From positions 124,001 to 188,000 of the forward strand of contig JAFLJS010000008.1 in the NCBI GenBank assembly GCA_022712895.1: a stretch of 64,000 nt of DNA. Direction: 5' to 3'. This document shows, one piece after another, positions 55,070 through 64,000 of this stretch; position 1 is the stretch's first letter; every line of letters starts with the position of its first letter. The DNA comes from Desulfocapsa sp. Lineage in GTDB: Bacteria > Desulfobacterota > Desulfobulbia > Desulfobulbales > Desulfocapsaceae. The notes beneath the pieces were generated by a model. The model searched no databases, had not been told where the DNA came from, and was given only the letters and a program-made list of their open reading frames with translations. Both the position numbers and the translations under genes were made by a program.

Positions 55070-56743
55070 ATGAAGAGCTATAGTAGCCCCATGAAAAATT
55101 CAAACACAACCAAACGGACCAAATTTATTTTTGTAACTGGCGGCGTACTTTCCTCTCTTGGCAAAGGACTTGCTGCGGCAGCCATTGGTGCACTCCTCGA
55201 GGCACGTGGGCTCACCGTCACCTTCCAGAAGCTCGATCCATATATCAATGTCGATCCGGGCACCATGAACCCCTTCCAGCATGGTGAAGTTTTTGTCACT
55301 GATGACGGCGCAGAAGCGGATTTGGATATGGGGCATTACGAGCGCTATACCAACGCAGTGATGGCGCAGAAAAACAATTACACCTCTGGACGGATTTACT
55401 ACTCAGTTATCCAGAAAGAACGACGTGGCGAGTATCTTGGCGGTACCGTTCAAGTTATCCCCCATATAACTGATGAAATAAAAGCGGCAGTTATGCAACT
55501 TGATGGCACTGTGGATGTGGCTATCATTGAAATTGGCGGAACCATAGGTGATATTGAGGGCCTACCTTTTGTTGAAGCCATTCGTCAGTTACGTATTGAT
55601 CTTGGCCGGGATTACTCTCTTTTTATCCACCTGACTTTAGTGCCTTACATAAAAGCTGCTGGAGAACTGAAAACCAAACCTACCCAGCATTCAGTTCGAG
55701 AACTGCGGGCAGATGGTATTCAACCTGATATCCTGCTTTGCCGCACAGAGGTTCCGATCAATGACAGCCTCAAGAGAAAGATAAGCATGTTCTGTAACGT
55801 GCCCGTTGATGCGGTAATTACAGCGATTGATGTGGACACCATCTATGAAGTCCCCTTACGCTTCCATGCTGAGGGCTTGGACAACAAGATCCTTGAACTT
55901 TTGAATATGTGGACAGGCAAACCCAATATCAAACCTTGGGAAGATCTTGTTTACAAAATCCAGAATCCAAAAGATACTATTCAGATTGCCATCACCGGAA
56001 AGTACGTCGATCTCACCGAATCCTACAAAAGTCTTCATGAATCACTGGTTCACGGAGGGCTTGCCAACGATGTGAAGGTCGAGCTCACTTATATCAGCGC
56101 CGAAGATCTTGAATCAAAAAATGCAACGGAACTCCTGAAAGGCTGTCATGGAGTGCTTGTTCCAGGTGGCTTTGGTCAACGTGGTGTTGAAGGCAAGATC
56201 AACGCCATCACCTATGCCCGCGAAAATAAGATTCCTTTCTTTGGTATTTGTCTTGGTATGCAACTGGCCGTTGTGGAATATGCCAGAAATGTTCTGGGAC
56301 TTACAGATGCGCACTCCACAGAACTTGAGGACAAAACGGATAATCCCGTTATCTATCTGATCAAGGAGTGGTTCGATTATCGCACCCAGAAAATACAGAC
56401 TCGTGATGAAAGCTCTGATATGGGAGGAACTCTGCGCCTTGGTGCCTACCCTTGCATACTTAGCGATAATACGTTTGCCAAAGCCGCATATGGTGAAGAG
56501 GAGATTTTTGAGAGACATCGCCATCGCTATGAATTTAACAATGACTACCGGGCGCAACTGGAAGAAAAGGGTATGGTAATCTCCGGAACCTCTCCAGACA
56601 ATAATCTTGTTGAAATTGTAGAAATTGCTGACCACCCATGGTTCCTCGGCTGTCAGTTTCATCCTGAATTTAAATCCAAGCCCATGAAGCCGCACCCACT
56701 TTTCCGTGACTTTATTGCGGCAGCCATCAAACACAAGGGATAA
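55070..56743 (+). CDS. pyrG: CTP synthase
   Basis: 557 residues. The synthetase domain starts [20 protein letters not shown] with the P-loop [10 protein letters not shown]. The glutaminase domain has [14 protein letters not shown] (catalytic Cys) and C-terminal [11 protein letters not shown] (His, Glu). It amidates UTP to CTP. Start codon uncertain: ATG 55070 or ATG 55091, neither with a strong ribosome-binding site. It heads a run with kdsA, kdsC and lptC, with a 6-bp gap to kdsA. Confidence 0.96.
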   Translation: MKSYSSPMKNSNTTKRTKFIFVTGGVLSSLGKGLAAAAIGALLEARGLTVTFQKLDPYINVDPGTMNPFQHGEVFVTDDGAEADLDMGHYERYTNAVMAQKNNYTSGRIYYSVIQKERRGEYLGGTVQVIPHITDEIKAAVMQLDGTVDVAIIEIGGTIGDIEGLPFVEAIRQLRIDLGRDYSLFIHLTLVPYIKAAGELKTKPTQHSVRELRADGIQPDILLCRTEVPINDSLKRKISMFCNVPVDAVITAIDVDTIYEVPLRFHAEGLDNKILELLNMWTGKPNIKPWEDLVYKIQNPKDTIQIAITGKYVDLTESYKSLHESLVHGGLANDVKVELTYISAEDLESKNATELLKGCHGVLVPGGFGQRGVEGKINAITYARENKIPFFGICLGMQLAVVEYARNVLGLTDAHSTELEDKTDNPVIYLIKEWFDYRTQKIQTRDESSDMGGTLRLGAYPCILSDNTFAKAAYGEEEIFERHRHRYEFNNDYRAQLEEKGMVISGTSPDNNLVEIVEIADHPWFLGCQFHPEFKSKPMKPHPLFRDFIAAAIKHKG

Positions 56744-56749
56744 CGACAA

Positions 56750-57580
56750 ATGACTGTTTCGGTTGCCACTCCGCAAGGCGAAAATATTCTTGTAGGACCT
56801 GGAAATCCCCTGCTGCTTATTGCCGGTCCCTGCGCCCTTGAATCGGAAGAACTTGCCAGAAAAGTGGCCGCCGAAATGCAGGAAATCTGTGCTCGACTTG
56901 GCATATCTTACGTTTTCAAGGCCTCTTTTGATAAGGCCAACCGTACCTCCCTTGAATCATACCGTGGGCCAGGACTTGAAAAAGGGATTGAAACTCTGGC
57001 CCGGATTCGTGAAGAGCTACAGGTTCCTGTAATCTCCGACATACATGAGGTCAGCCAGGTAGCACCTGCTGCGGAAGTATTGGATATCATCCAGATTCCT
57101 GCATTCTTATGCCGCCAGACCGACCTTCTGGTTGCTGCTGCCAAAACAAACAAACCGATAAATCTCAAAAAAGGCCAGTTTGTATCCCCCTGGGACATGG
57201 AAAATGGGGTCAACAAACTAAGAGGTGCAGGCGGCACTAAAACCATGCTTGTAGAACGTGGAGCATGTTTTGGCTATAATAATCTAGTCGTTGATATGCG
57301 ATCTCTTCCCGTTATGCGTGGATTTGGCTGCCCTGTAATTTTTGATGCCACCCATTCTGTACAGCTGCCAGGTGGCAGCGGCGGATCGTCTGATGGCCAG
57401 CGTGAATTTATTGCGCCTCTTTCCCGTGCTGCCGTTGCTGCAGGTATCGATGGCCTCTTTATGGAAGTACACCCCGATCCTGATACGGCACTCTGCGATG
57501 GCCCCAACTCCATGCCCCTTGATTCCATTGAAACACTCCTCAAGCAACTCCTCCGCGTTCACGAAGCGGTTAATCCATGA
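56750..57580 (+). CDS. kdsA: 3-deoxy-8-phosphooctulonate (KDO8P) synthase
   Basis: 276 residues of the DAHP/KDO8P synthase barrel: LLLIAGPCALESEEL, YVFKASFDKANRTSLESYRG, VPVISDIHEVSQV, IPAFLCRQTDLL, VIFDATHSVQLPGG. It makes KDO-8-phosphate from arabinose-5-P and PEP, the first KDO step for lipopolysaccharide. The Asn after the Lys-Ala-Ser block indicates the metal-independent group, though Cys in FLCRQ is not decisive. Its stop overlaps the kdsC start (ATGA). Confidence 0.96.
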   Translation: MTVSVATPQGENILVGPGNPLLLIAGPCALESEELARKVAAEMQEICARLGISYVFKASFDKANRTSLESYRGPGLEKGIETLARIREELQVPVISDIHEVSQVAPAAEVLDIIQIPAFLCRQTDLLVAAAKTNKPINLKKGQFVSPWDMENGVNKLRGAGGTKTMLVERGACFGYNNLVVDMRSLPVMRGFGCPVIFDATHSVQLPGGSGGSSDGQREFIAPLSRAAVAAGIDGLFMEVHPDPDTALCDGPNSMPLDSIETLLKQLLRVHEAVNP

Positions 57581-58224
57581 ACAACGATGGTTGCGCTCCT
57601 TCCAAAGCTGGAGATTACCCATCTGATTGCGAAGTACGCGAAGGCTACCGGAGACTGGTACGTGAAAAAGCCGGGCAGGAAACCCGCTGCAAGTCCTGGC
57701 AGCAAGCACTGCCAAAAGCCAAAGAAATAAAACTCCTGCTTCTCGATGTGGACGGTGTGCTGACTGATGGCAACCTCATCTATTCACACGAAGGAAAAGA
57801 GTCCAAAAGCTTTAATACTCAAGATGGTTTTGGCCTGCGTATATTACAGGATAGCGGTGTAGAAGTTGGCATAATCACAGCCAGAAGCTCAGATGCTCTC
57901 ACTCGCCGTGGTGAAGATCTGAAGATCAGCCATCTTTATCAAGGCTCTTCCAATAAACTTGATGCCTACAAAGACATCTGTAAAAAAACCGGCCTCAAAC
58001 CCTTCGAAATTGCCTATATGGGAGACGACTGGCTGGACATGGTTCTGTTAAAACGGGTAGGACTCTCCCTGGCTCCCGCCAATGCAGTGATTGAAATTCA
58101 GGAGATGGTTCATTATCTAACCATCCAGAGTGGCGGACACGGCGCTGTACGGGAAGTCTGTGATCTTATCCTCACAGCAAAAGGGGAGCACAAAAAACTT
58201 TTACAACAGTATATGAACCGATGA
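57577..58224 (+). CDS. kdsC: KDO8P phosphatase (HAD family)
   Basis: 215 residues. HAD motif I is LLLLDVDGVLTDGNL (Asp-x-Asp), motif II IITARSSDA, and motif III/IV MGDDWLDMVLL. It removes phosphate from KDO-8-P. About 45 residues lie before motif I, whereas most KdsC proteins have 10-20, so the N terminus (NNDGCAPSKAGDYPSDCEVR) is unusual. No better start was seen, and the ATGA overlap with kdsA supports translational coupling. Confidence 0.92.
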   Translation: MNNDGCAPSKAGDYPSDCEVREGYRRLVREKAGQETRCKSWQQALPKAKEIKLLLLDVDGVLTDGNLIYSHEGKESKSFNTQDGFGLRILQDSGVEVGIITARSSDALTRRGEDLKISHLYQGSSNKLDAYKDICKKTGLKPFEIAYMGDDWLDMVLLKRVGLSLAPANAVIEIQEMVHYLTIQSGGHGAVREVCDLILTAKGEHKKLLQQYMNR

Positions 58225-58823
58225 TCACCCGCAGAAATATTGTCTGGCTCATTCCCCTTGCACTTTTTGTCAGCTATCCGCTATGGCGTATTCCTGCCAC
58301 TACATTCCTTACTCCTCGCGGTGGATATGACGCCTCTCTTGCTGACCGGAAACTGGATGCCCACAATTTTGACTTGGAGGGAGTGCACATTTCCCAGAGT
58401 GACGGCGGACAAGTAACCCTTGAAATCGTGGCCGAACGCGCATACACCGGAAAGAAGAAAGATGAATTCCTACTTGATGAGGTGGATGCTGTTATCATAG
58501 GCCAAAATGGTGAACAGACCTTTATCACCGCCAGACATGGTATCTTAGATAAACCACAATCCATTCTTACCCTTATTGATGAAGTAGTGGTGATGAAGCC
58601 ACTGGATAAATTCGAACTCTATACCGACAAGCTTATTTACAACGAGACTACCAAAATAGCCATTTCACCCGGTAGAACCCAGGTTCTTGGAGAAAAAATT
58701 GATATAACAGGCAACAGACTCGTCTTTAATACCCTCACGAAAGCCTACGACCTTGGTGGTCGAGTACGCTGTAAACTCTCCAACTTTTCCAAACCTGCAC
58801 CAACTCCCCCCACCACGCAATAA
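58221..58823 (+). CDS. lptC: LPS export protein LptC
   Basis: 200 residues with an N-terminal single membrane anchor (about 7-24) and a beta-jellyroll periplasmic domain characteristic of the LptC family (VHISQSDGGQVTLEIVAERA, ARHGILDKPQSILTLIDEVVV). It passes LPS from LptB2FG to LptA. Its ATG overlaps the kdsC stop, so the four-gene pyrG-kdsA-kdsC-lptC run is one unit. Confidence 0.88.
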   Translation: MITRRNIVWLIPLALFVSYPLWRIPATTFLTPRGGYDASLADRKLDAHNFDLEGVHISQSDGGQVTLEIVAERAYTGKKKDEFLLDEVDAVIIGQNGEQTFITARHGILDKPQSILTLIDEVVVMKPLDKFELYTDKLIYNETTKIAISPGRTQVLGEKIDITGNRLVFNTLTKAYDLGGRVRCKLSNFSKPAPTPPTTQ

Positions 58824-58833
58824 CCTCTTTCTC

Positions 58834-58887
58834 TTGACAGGCGACTTGTCCTTCGCTAGTGTAACACCTTTACTTATTTAGTGTTAC
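58834..58887 (+). promoter_or_regulatory. Promoter with overlapping inverted-repeat operator before DUF4198 gene
   Basis: TTGACA (58834-58839), 17 bp, TAGTGT (58857-58862) is a sigma-70-type promoter. GTAACAC (58861-58867) and GTGTTAC (58881-58887), a perfect 7-bp inverted repeat with a 13-bp spacer, overlap the -10 and start, a typical repressor site. Similar half-sites are known for NikR-type nickel repressors, but the arrangement here was not verified. Confidence 0.55.
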
Positions 58888-58913
58888 TAACAGCACACGA
58901 TTTGGAGATTATT

Positions 58914-59693
58914 ATGCAAAAACCTACCCCTGTTCTCGCTATGCTCATGCTGCTCTGCCTTCTTCCCTGTTCTGCAACTGCACACTTTGGAATGGTAATT
59001 CCAGCAAAAAATACCGTCACTCCCCAAATAAAATCCGTCTCCATGAAGCTCTCCTTCTCTCATCCTTTTGAAGGAATCGGCATGCCTCTCGTAAAACCGG
59101 CTGCTTTTTACGTGGTGAAAAATAACAAAAAAACAGATCTCATGGATCTATTACAAAAAAGCAGCCTCATGAATCATCTCGCATGGCAGGCTGAATATCC
59201 TGTGAAGCGCCCTGGTGTCTACCATTTTGTCATGGAACCGACCCCATACTGGGAGCCGACAGAAGATAGCTTTATCATTCATTATACCAAAGTGATTATT
59301 CCTGCATTTGGCGCAGATGATGGGTGGGACAATACAGTTGGCACTCCCCTCGAAATCATTCCTCTGCTCCGCCCCTTTGGTAACTACGCAGGAAATAGTT
59401 TTGTGGGCCAGGTACTGCAGCAGGGAAAGCCCATGGCTAACAGTGATGTCGAGATAGAGTTCTATAACCAAAACCAGCAATACAGCGCCACCAGTGATTA
59501 TCATATCACCCAGGTTGTGCGGACTGACAGCAATGGAGTCTTTACTTTCACTTGTACCCAACCGGGATGGTGGGGTTTTGCAGCGCTATCCACCGCAGAC
59601 TATCTCTTGAAGAATCCGCAAGGACAGGAAAAACCGGTGGAACTTGGTGCTGTACTCTGGGTATATATGGATCCCTTGCCACAGAGCAAATAA
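58914..59693 (+). CDS. DUF4198-like periplasmic protein (metal-uptake associated)
   Basis: 259 residues from ATG 58914 with TTTGGAG upstream. Signal peptide (PTPVLAMLMLLCLLPCSATA) and then AHFGMVIPAKNTV, where a His follows the cleavage site as in the DUF4198/NikK-CbiK family that binds nickel or cobalt. Typical sequence HPFEGIGMPLVKP and TPYWEPTEDSFI occurs. No CbiM/NikM transporter is nearby. An operator-like inverted repeat overlaps its promoter, so metal-responsive control is plausible. Confidence 0.82.
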   Translation: MQKPTPVLAMLMLLCLLPCSATAHFGMVIPAKNTVTPQIKSVSMKLSFSHPFEGIGMPLVKPAAFYVVKNNKKTDLMDLLQKSSLMNHLAWQAEYPVKRPGVYHFVMEPTPYWEPTEDSFIIHYTKVIIPAFGADDGWDNTVGTPLEIIPLLRPFGNYAGNSFVGQVLQQGKPMANSDVEIEFYNQNQQYSATSDYHITQVVRTDSNGVFTFTCTQPGWWGFAALSTADYLLKNPQGQEKPVELGAVLWVYMDPLPQSK

Positions 59694-59906
59694 CACCTCC
59701 ACTCAGTTAAAAATAGTTCGGAACAGATTAAAATCACAGTAAACACATTTGTGATTAAGAATAACAGAATTTACAGTCTGAAAGTCGGTGTTGAAGAATC
59801 TTTTAAAGTTTTTTTCACTGAGCAAGATTTCTTTGACGAGGAAGAAGAGGTTGCCAAGATATCCAGCTGCAGTCCCCTCGATTTTGAACAAAAAGAACTG
59901 GATTAA
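59694..59906 (+). pseudogene. In-frame open stretch after DUF4198 gene (possible remnant or small ORF)
   Basis: After the DUF4198 stop the same frame stays open for 70 codons to TAA at 59904. From GTG 59751 it reads MIKNNRIYSLKVGVEESFKV then an acidic segment (EQDFFDEEEEVAKISSC). No ribosome-binding site and no family match by eye. It may be a degraded gene or chance. The rest of the gap to 60061 shows nothing recognised. Confidence 0.2.
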
Positions 59907-60061
59907 ATGGTCGACAGCCTTATGGATGACTAAAACGCTAGCTAAGCCAACACTCAGTGTTGTAAATACTTGGGGTGCAAGAATACAATTCTCCTTTTCT
60001 TTCCATGGTGTTGTGATATGCTCAATTTATGGGAGAAACAATCAGGCTACACGTAAACCTA

Positions 60062-60844
60062 ATGCGACACTTTTTATCCATTGTTCTCTGCACAGCATTG
60101 TTGCTGTGCAGTACTGCACTCTGCCTTGCCAAACCTCCTGAATTAATTACGGCCTATCAGGAAAGTTACCCCAAATATTACCAAACGAAAAATGGTGTTA
60201 ATCCTGAGATTCAGGGACTATGCATTGATATCCTGCATGCCATAGAAGAAACAACAGGACTGCACATTCGAGCACCATACGGATTTATTCCTTTCAAGCG
60301 ACTACAATCTCAGCTTGCGGATGGCCAAATTGACCTCTTTATTGGGATGGCCAAGAATAAGGCCCGCCTCAAAAAATACATTTTTATAGACACTCCACTC
60401 TACGAAGTAAACCATATCATTGCTACCCGCCGAGACGACAATGTGAATGTTCGAAACTTTGATGACATTCGCAAACTTGCTCCTGACAACATCATTCTCA
60501 CCAACTACAGCACAGCCACAGAACGATTATTGAAGGCTCAAGAGGGGCTTAACGTTGACTCCGAAGCGACAAGCATTGCCGCCAACCTGAAAAAACTGTT
60601 GTACGGTAGAGGCCGTTTTATCTGTTTCCATGACCTTGGCCTCTTAGGGGCCATTGAACGCCATGACTATGTTGAAAAAGTCCGGGTGCTGCCCCTGATT
60701 CTGAAAACATACTACCACTACATTGCCTTTGCCCCCAACACCCCAGAAAGTGTGATTAGACAGATTGGCCTAGCTGTACAGAAACTAAAGGCCAGTGGAG
60801 AACTTGCAAAAATCCGAGCAAAATATATTCACTCAGTTTTTTAA
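60062..60844 (+). CDS. Family-3 periplasmic solute-binding protein
   Basis: 260 residues from ATG 60062 (MRHFLSIVLCTALLLCSTAL), chosen because a normal signal peptide then starts at residue 1; an ATG 33 bases upstream also exists. Binding-protein features are IQGLCIDILHAIEETTGL, PFKRLQSQLADGQIDLFIGM and the C-terminal LAVQKLKASGELAKI. No membrane partner is adjacent, so it may be an orphan sensor-type or transporter binding protein. Ligand unknown. Confidence 0.8.
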   Translation: MRHFLSIVLCTALLLCSTALCLAKPPELITAYQESYPKYYQTKNGVNPEIQGLCIDILHAIEETTGLHIRAPYGFIPFKRLQSQLADGQIDLFIGMAKNKARLKKYIFIDTPLYEVNHIIATRRDDNVNVRNFDDIRKLAPDNIILTNYSTATERLLKAQEGLNVDSEATSIAANLKKLLYGRGRFICFHDLGLLGAIERHDYVEKVRVLPLILKTYYHYIAFAPNTPESVIRQIGLAVQKLKASGELAKIRAKYIHSVF

Positions 60845-60881
60845 TTAAAACGACATCTCTTCCTGATCTGCTGTAATCCTT

Positions 60882-63533
60882 TTACTTTAAGGCAGAAATC
60901 AAAGCCTCCGGTCCATCTGGAAAATCTTTTTCATGAAAACAGTATCGCATATCAAGGAACCGACTTCTAAAAGAACTTATCTTCTCCTTAATATTGGAAT
61001 CATTCTTTATTACATCAGCCATTAAAGTGGCTAATTCCTGAAAATCTTGCCGCTCCATGCCAAATCGTGTCATCTCCGAAACGCCCAATCGCAATGCCCC
61101 AGAAGCGGTAAAGCCTTCTTCAACTGGTGTCGCCTGGTAGTTGACTATTATATTGTTTTCCTCCATTGTTCTAGCGACTTTCGCACCTTTACCGTAGCCC
61201 ACATGGACAAGAACCTGATGGGTTTCCGTAAAACGGATTTCAGGATCTCCTGCCACATCAAGACCTTCTTCATGCAGGGCAAGAGCAAATACTTTTGCAT
61301 TTTCAATAACAGCTTTCTGGTAGTCGTCTTTGAAATGATTCATCTCATAGGCTGCAAAGAGAAGTCCCGTCATGGTGCCCAGGTGATGATTGCTGACACT
61401 CCCGGGGAATGTTCTTCTCTCTATTGCCTCCCAGAGTTCATAGTTCAATTCATTTTCGGCAAAGTCAGAGGCAATGACACCTCGTTGGGTTCCAAAAAAT
61501 GTTTTGTGAGTTGAACCGGTAACAATATGCGCCCCCTCTTGCAACGGCATCTGGAAATGCTCACCATGCAGCCCTAACACGTGGGCCATGTCGTACATAA
61601 TGATGCAGGACGGCGCATATGCATCCACAAAGGCCCTGATTTCCCGTACAGGTTCTTTATGAATGACCATGCTTTTACCAAGGATGATCAGCTCAGGTTG
61701 CTGCTCTTTAATAATGGCCTCACAAGCATGAACATCAATTTTATAGGGATTTTCCCGTAACACCGGAAGATTGACAACAGCAGCCTTTTCCGTTTTTGGA
61801 TCACGGGCCACAAAGTCACGTAAGGCACCCATGGGCTGGGCGCTGAGATGTCCACCCTTAATAATGTGATTATTGAGGATCTTGGCAATGCGGCGCTGTT
61901 TACCTTTCCTATCTGCTCTGTTGAGAAAATCAACAAGAGCACTAAAACAGGCCGTGTTGGCCATCTGCCCGGAAATCACCCGTGACTCAATATTTTTACA
62001 CCCGAAATAGTTCTGGAATTCCTTGTTTAATAACTCTTCAACTTCTTCAATGAATGCCGTTCCCTGATAGTAATAAATATCCTCGGAGGAAAATGCCTTG
62101 AGCTCCCTGTGCTCTGCATACCTGTTTACCGGATCTGCAATGGACAACACTCTTGCAAGATACGACTGGGACATTTCAGAAGGAATCAGGTTGATACATT
62201 CTTTCTGACGCCAGTTACTATTTGCAACCGTCTGTGCCAGAAGGGTGCCGGCCTGTTTTTTTGTATCTGCTGCTTTTTTAGAGGGTTTTCGTAGTTTCAG
62301 TTGATCGTAGAGGATAGCCCTCACATATGGCGGTGCCTGAGAACTCATGTGATAAGGAACGACTATGGCATCGATATGTTTCTTGCGGATCTCAATTTCG
62401 AGAATGGTCTCTGTTTTTATATCAGAATCCAGTAGGGCCAGAGCAATGGATCTTCTTTTAACCGTACTCTCAAATTCACCATCAAGTCCTCTGCCGGAAG
62501 AAAGCCTGTAAGGGACGCTTGTCCCACTGGTGATATATCCGACATGCTTTTCCCTGCAAAATACTTTGTGTCCTTCCCTAGCAATACCTTTACCTGTGAT
62601 GGCAATGGGCATAACTATTCGGGGCAAACAACTTACAGCAGAATAATTGTGCTCTGTAATCTTTTTAACCACCGCTTGCTGTTTTAAAAGGGCCTGTCTG
62701 CCGATAAAATCCCCTTTGAGGGCAGAAAAACTTACAGCAAATTTGGCAAGCCGGGAGGCGAATATCGGTATTTCATTGCCGTCATGATCAACGCCAAATT
62801 CATGGCCATACAAGGGTAGACAGGATTCGAGGCGCAGGGTATCCCTTGCACCGAGACCAACGGGAGCAGCACCTTTTTCCAGAAGTAGATCCCATATTTT
62901 TTTTGCGTTTTCATTTTCAATGAATAGTTCAAAACCTATGGGTTCACCAGTATAACCGGTTCTTGCCAGCAACACTTCACTGCCCCCGATTTTGAGAATA
63001 CTGAGATGATTCCGTACCGGTTCCGGTAAGTAGCCCTCGCTAATAAGCTGCTCCATAATGGATTTTGAGAGGGGCCCCTGTAGTGAAATCATGGCCACCT
63101 CAAAGGTTCTGTCACGCATTGAAACATCAGGGAAATTTCTTATAATCTCTTGCAGATAGATTACATCTTTTTCCCTGTTGGATGCATTGACAACCAGCAG
63201 ATATTCTTCTTCTCTAAATCTATACAGATAAGCATCATCGAATGCCCCCCCATTTTCATTCTGGATCAGGGTGTACTGACTCTCCCCTACTCCGAGGGCC
63301 TGGGCATTATTCGCTAATACATGCTGTAGAAAAGGGATAGTGTCTTTGCCCTTAAAAACCAGCCTGCCCATATGAGACACATCAAAGAGGCCAGCCCCTT
63401 CTCTGGTTGCCATATGTTCTTTCAGGATTCCATCAGGATATTGAATGGGCATCTCCCATCCGCCAAATTCAACTATGGTAGCGCCAAGTTTTCTATGTTG
63501 TTCAAAAAATATTGTGTGATGGACAGTTGTCAT
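60882..63533 (-). CDS. GcvT-GlyA fusion (aminomethyltransferase + serine hydroxymethyltransferase)
   Basis: 883 residues. About 1-400 is glycine-cleavage T protein: GGWEMPIQYPDGI, LFDVSHMGRL, catalytic-type Asp100 in GGAFDDAYLYR, RTGYTGEPIGFELF. About 430-883 is SHMT: KECINLIPSEM, RYAEHREL, YYQGTAFIEEVE, YDMAHVLGLHG and the PLP lysine K677 in TGSTHKTFFG. It would hand one-carbon units from glycine cleavage (methylene-THF) directly to serine synthesis, or the reverse. The next gene upstream encodes lipoamide dehydrogenase (L protein), so other gcv genes may lie just beyond the window. Confidence 0.93.
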   Translation of the reverse strand: MTTVHHTIFFEQHRKLGATIVEFGGWEMPIQYPDGILKEHMATREGAGLFDVSHMGRLVFKGKDTIPFLQHVLANNAQALGVGESQYTLIQNENGGAFDDAYLYRFREEEYLLVVNASNREKDVIYLQEIIRNFPDVSMRDRTFEVAMISLQGPLSKSIMEQLISEGYLPEPVRNHLSILKIGGSEVLLARTGYTGEPIGFELFIENENAKKIWDLLLEKGAAPVGLGARDTLRLESCLPLYGHEFGVDHDGNEIPIFASRLAKFAVSFSALKGDFIGRQALLKQQAVVKKITEHNYSAVSCLPRIVMPIAITGKGIAREGHKVFCREKHVGYITSGTSVPYRLSSGRGLDGEFESTVKRRSIALALLDSDIKTETILEIEIRKKHIDAIVVPYHMSSQAPPYVRAILYDQLKLRKPSKKAADTKKQAGTLLAQTVANSNWRQKECINLIPSEMSQSYLARVLSIADPVNRYAEHRELKAFSSEDIYYYQGTAFIEEVEELLNKEFQNYFGCKNIESRVISGQMANTACFSALVDFLNRADRKGKQRRIAKILNNHIIKGGHLSAQPMGALRDFVARDPKTEKAAVVNLPVLRENPYKIDVHACEAIIKEQQPELIILGKSMVIHKEPVREIRAFVDAYAPSCIIMYDMAHVLGLHGEHFQMPLQEGAHIVTGSTHKTFFGTQRGVIASDFAENELNYELWEAIERRTFPGSVSNHHLGTMTGLLFAAYEMNHFKDDYQKAVIENAKVFALALHEEGLDVAGDPEIRFTETHQVLVHVGYGKGAKVARTMEENNIIVNYQATPVEEGFTASGALRLGVSEMTRFGMERQDFQELATLMADVIKNDSNIKEKISSFRSRFLDMRYCFHEKDFPDGPEALISALK

Positions 63534-63560
63534 AAAATTATCCCCTTAGGTAGTAAATCG

Positions 63561-64000
63561 TTACCTTTTTTTAGGTGGTAGAGCATCTGTTATTGTTCCG
63601 TTGACAATCTCAGCTGCAAAAGCAAAAGTTTCAGCAAGGGTTGGGTGCGCATGGACGGTTTTACTTATCTCCTCTGCTGTAGCACCCTGCTCAAGGGCCA
63701 GTACAGCCTCATGGATCAATTCTCCGGCATGTGCTCCGCAGATTCCCGCACCAATGATTTTCCCACTTTTTTTGTCAAAAAGCAGCTTAGTGACACCAGT
63801 TGAAGCGCCAACACTTAAAGCCCGGCCACTGGCCCCCCACGGGAACTTACCCTTGGTGAATTCAATCTTCTTTTCTTTGGCCTCTTTTTCAGTGACCCCC
63901 ATCCATGCAATTTCAGGACTGGTATAAGCAACTGATGGAATGGTCTCTGGGTTGAATGTGCTGTGCTGCCCGGAGATGTTTTCCGCAGCAACTTTGGCTT
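63561..64000 (-). CDS. lpdA: Dihydrolipoamide dehydrogenase (5' part outside window)
   Basis: The frame is open to the window edge and gives the C-terminal 145 residues or so. It has IPSVAYTSPEIAWMGVTEKEA and the active-site His-Pro-Thr of the dimerisation domain in KTVHAHPTLAETF, with GAGICGAHAGELIHE before it. This is the FAD-linked L protein of the glycine cleavage system or other 2-oxoacid complexes. It ends 27 bp before the GcvT-GlyA fusion on the same strand. Confidence 0.95.
   Translation of the reverse strand, partial: AKVAAENISGQHSTFNPETIPSVAYTSPEIAWMGVTEKEAKEKKIEFTKGKFPWGASGRALSVGASTGVTKLLFDKKSGKIIGAGICGAHAGELIHEAVLALEQGATAEEISKTVHAHPTLAETFAFAAEIVNGTITDALPPKKR

Noticed and set aside
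56114-56776. Minus-strand 220-codon ORF
   Set aside because: Antisense to pyrG; pyrG has all catalytic motifs.

Overview
The window looks like chromosome from a strictly anaerobic, diderm, moderate-GC bacterium. The best guess is a sulfate-reducing or sulfur-disproportionating member of Desulfobacterota (Desulfobulbales-like). Supporting signs are an flxABCD-hdrCBA electron-bifurcation cluster next to an iron alcohol dehydrogenase, a tungsten-type aldehyde:ferredoxin oxidoreductase, a C_GCAxxG_C_C redox protein, several sigma-54 two-component systems, and LPS genes (kdsA, kdsC, lptC). No rRNA, tRNA, CRISPR array, phage or intact insertion sequence was recognised.

Layout. 1-4.9 kb: thiamin genes on the minus strand (thiC cut by the window edge, thiD, and a pyrimidine ABC importer thiYXZ) with two TPP riboswitches. 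5.1-6.6 kb: an NfeD/SPFH membrane pair. 6.6-9.4 kb: a sigma-54 response regulator and membrane histidine kinase, divergent from a long plus-strand operon (9.7-19.8 kb). That operon encodes a Usp-like protein, a small unknown protein, an LCIB-like (beta/theta-type) carbonic anhydrase homologue, and six subunits of an energy-converting-hydrogenase-related (Ehr/Hyf-like) membrane complex whose large subunit has lost the nickel ligands. A classical beta-carbonic anhydrase and a CLC anion transporter follow. A well-spaced sigma-54 promoter with upstream GTTGCA-type repeats precedes the operon. This is the most novel-looking system here: possibly an energy-coupled CO2/bicarbonate machine analogous to, but different from, DAB and cyanobacterial NDH-1 CO2-uptake complexes.

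22-25.4 kb: pyrF, an enoyl-ACP reductase, and a rubrerythrin-like protein behind a sigma-54 promoter. 25.4-42.3 kb: an alcohol/aldehyde oxidation region on the minus strand, comprising AOR with a downstream partner, a C_GCAxxG_C_C protein, flxABCD-hdrABC, adh1, and adh2 with its own kinase and sigma-54 regulator. The AOR, adh1 and adh2 units each have a -24/-12 promoter with a similar ACGGG-N9-CCCGT-type palindrome 62-64 bp upstream and a second one 164-198 bp upstream, so they look like one regulon of the neighbouring regulator.

42.6-53.5 kb: an amino-acid region with a HyuA-like protein, a polar amino-acid ABC importer (AapJQMP type), an alanine-dehydrogenase-family protein, and a split lysine-ketoglutarate reductase/saccharopine dehydrogenase pair. 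53.9-64 kb: secreted MsrAB, pyrG-kdsA-kdsC-lptC, a DUF4198 protein behind a candidate operator, a family-3 solute-binding protein, a GcvT-GlyA fusion, and a partial lpdA. Several long gaps carry diverged copies of a dispersed intergenic repeat and a remnant of a duplicated AOR 3' end.
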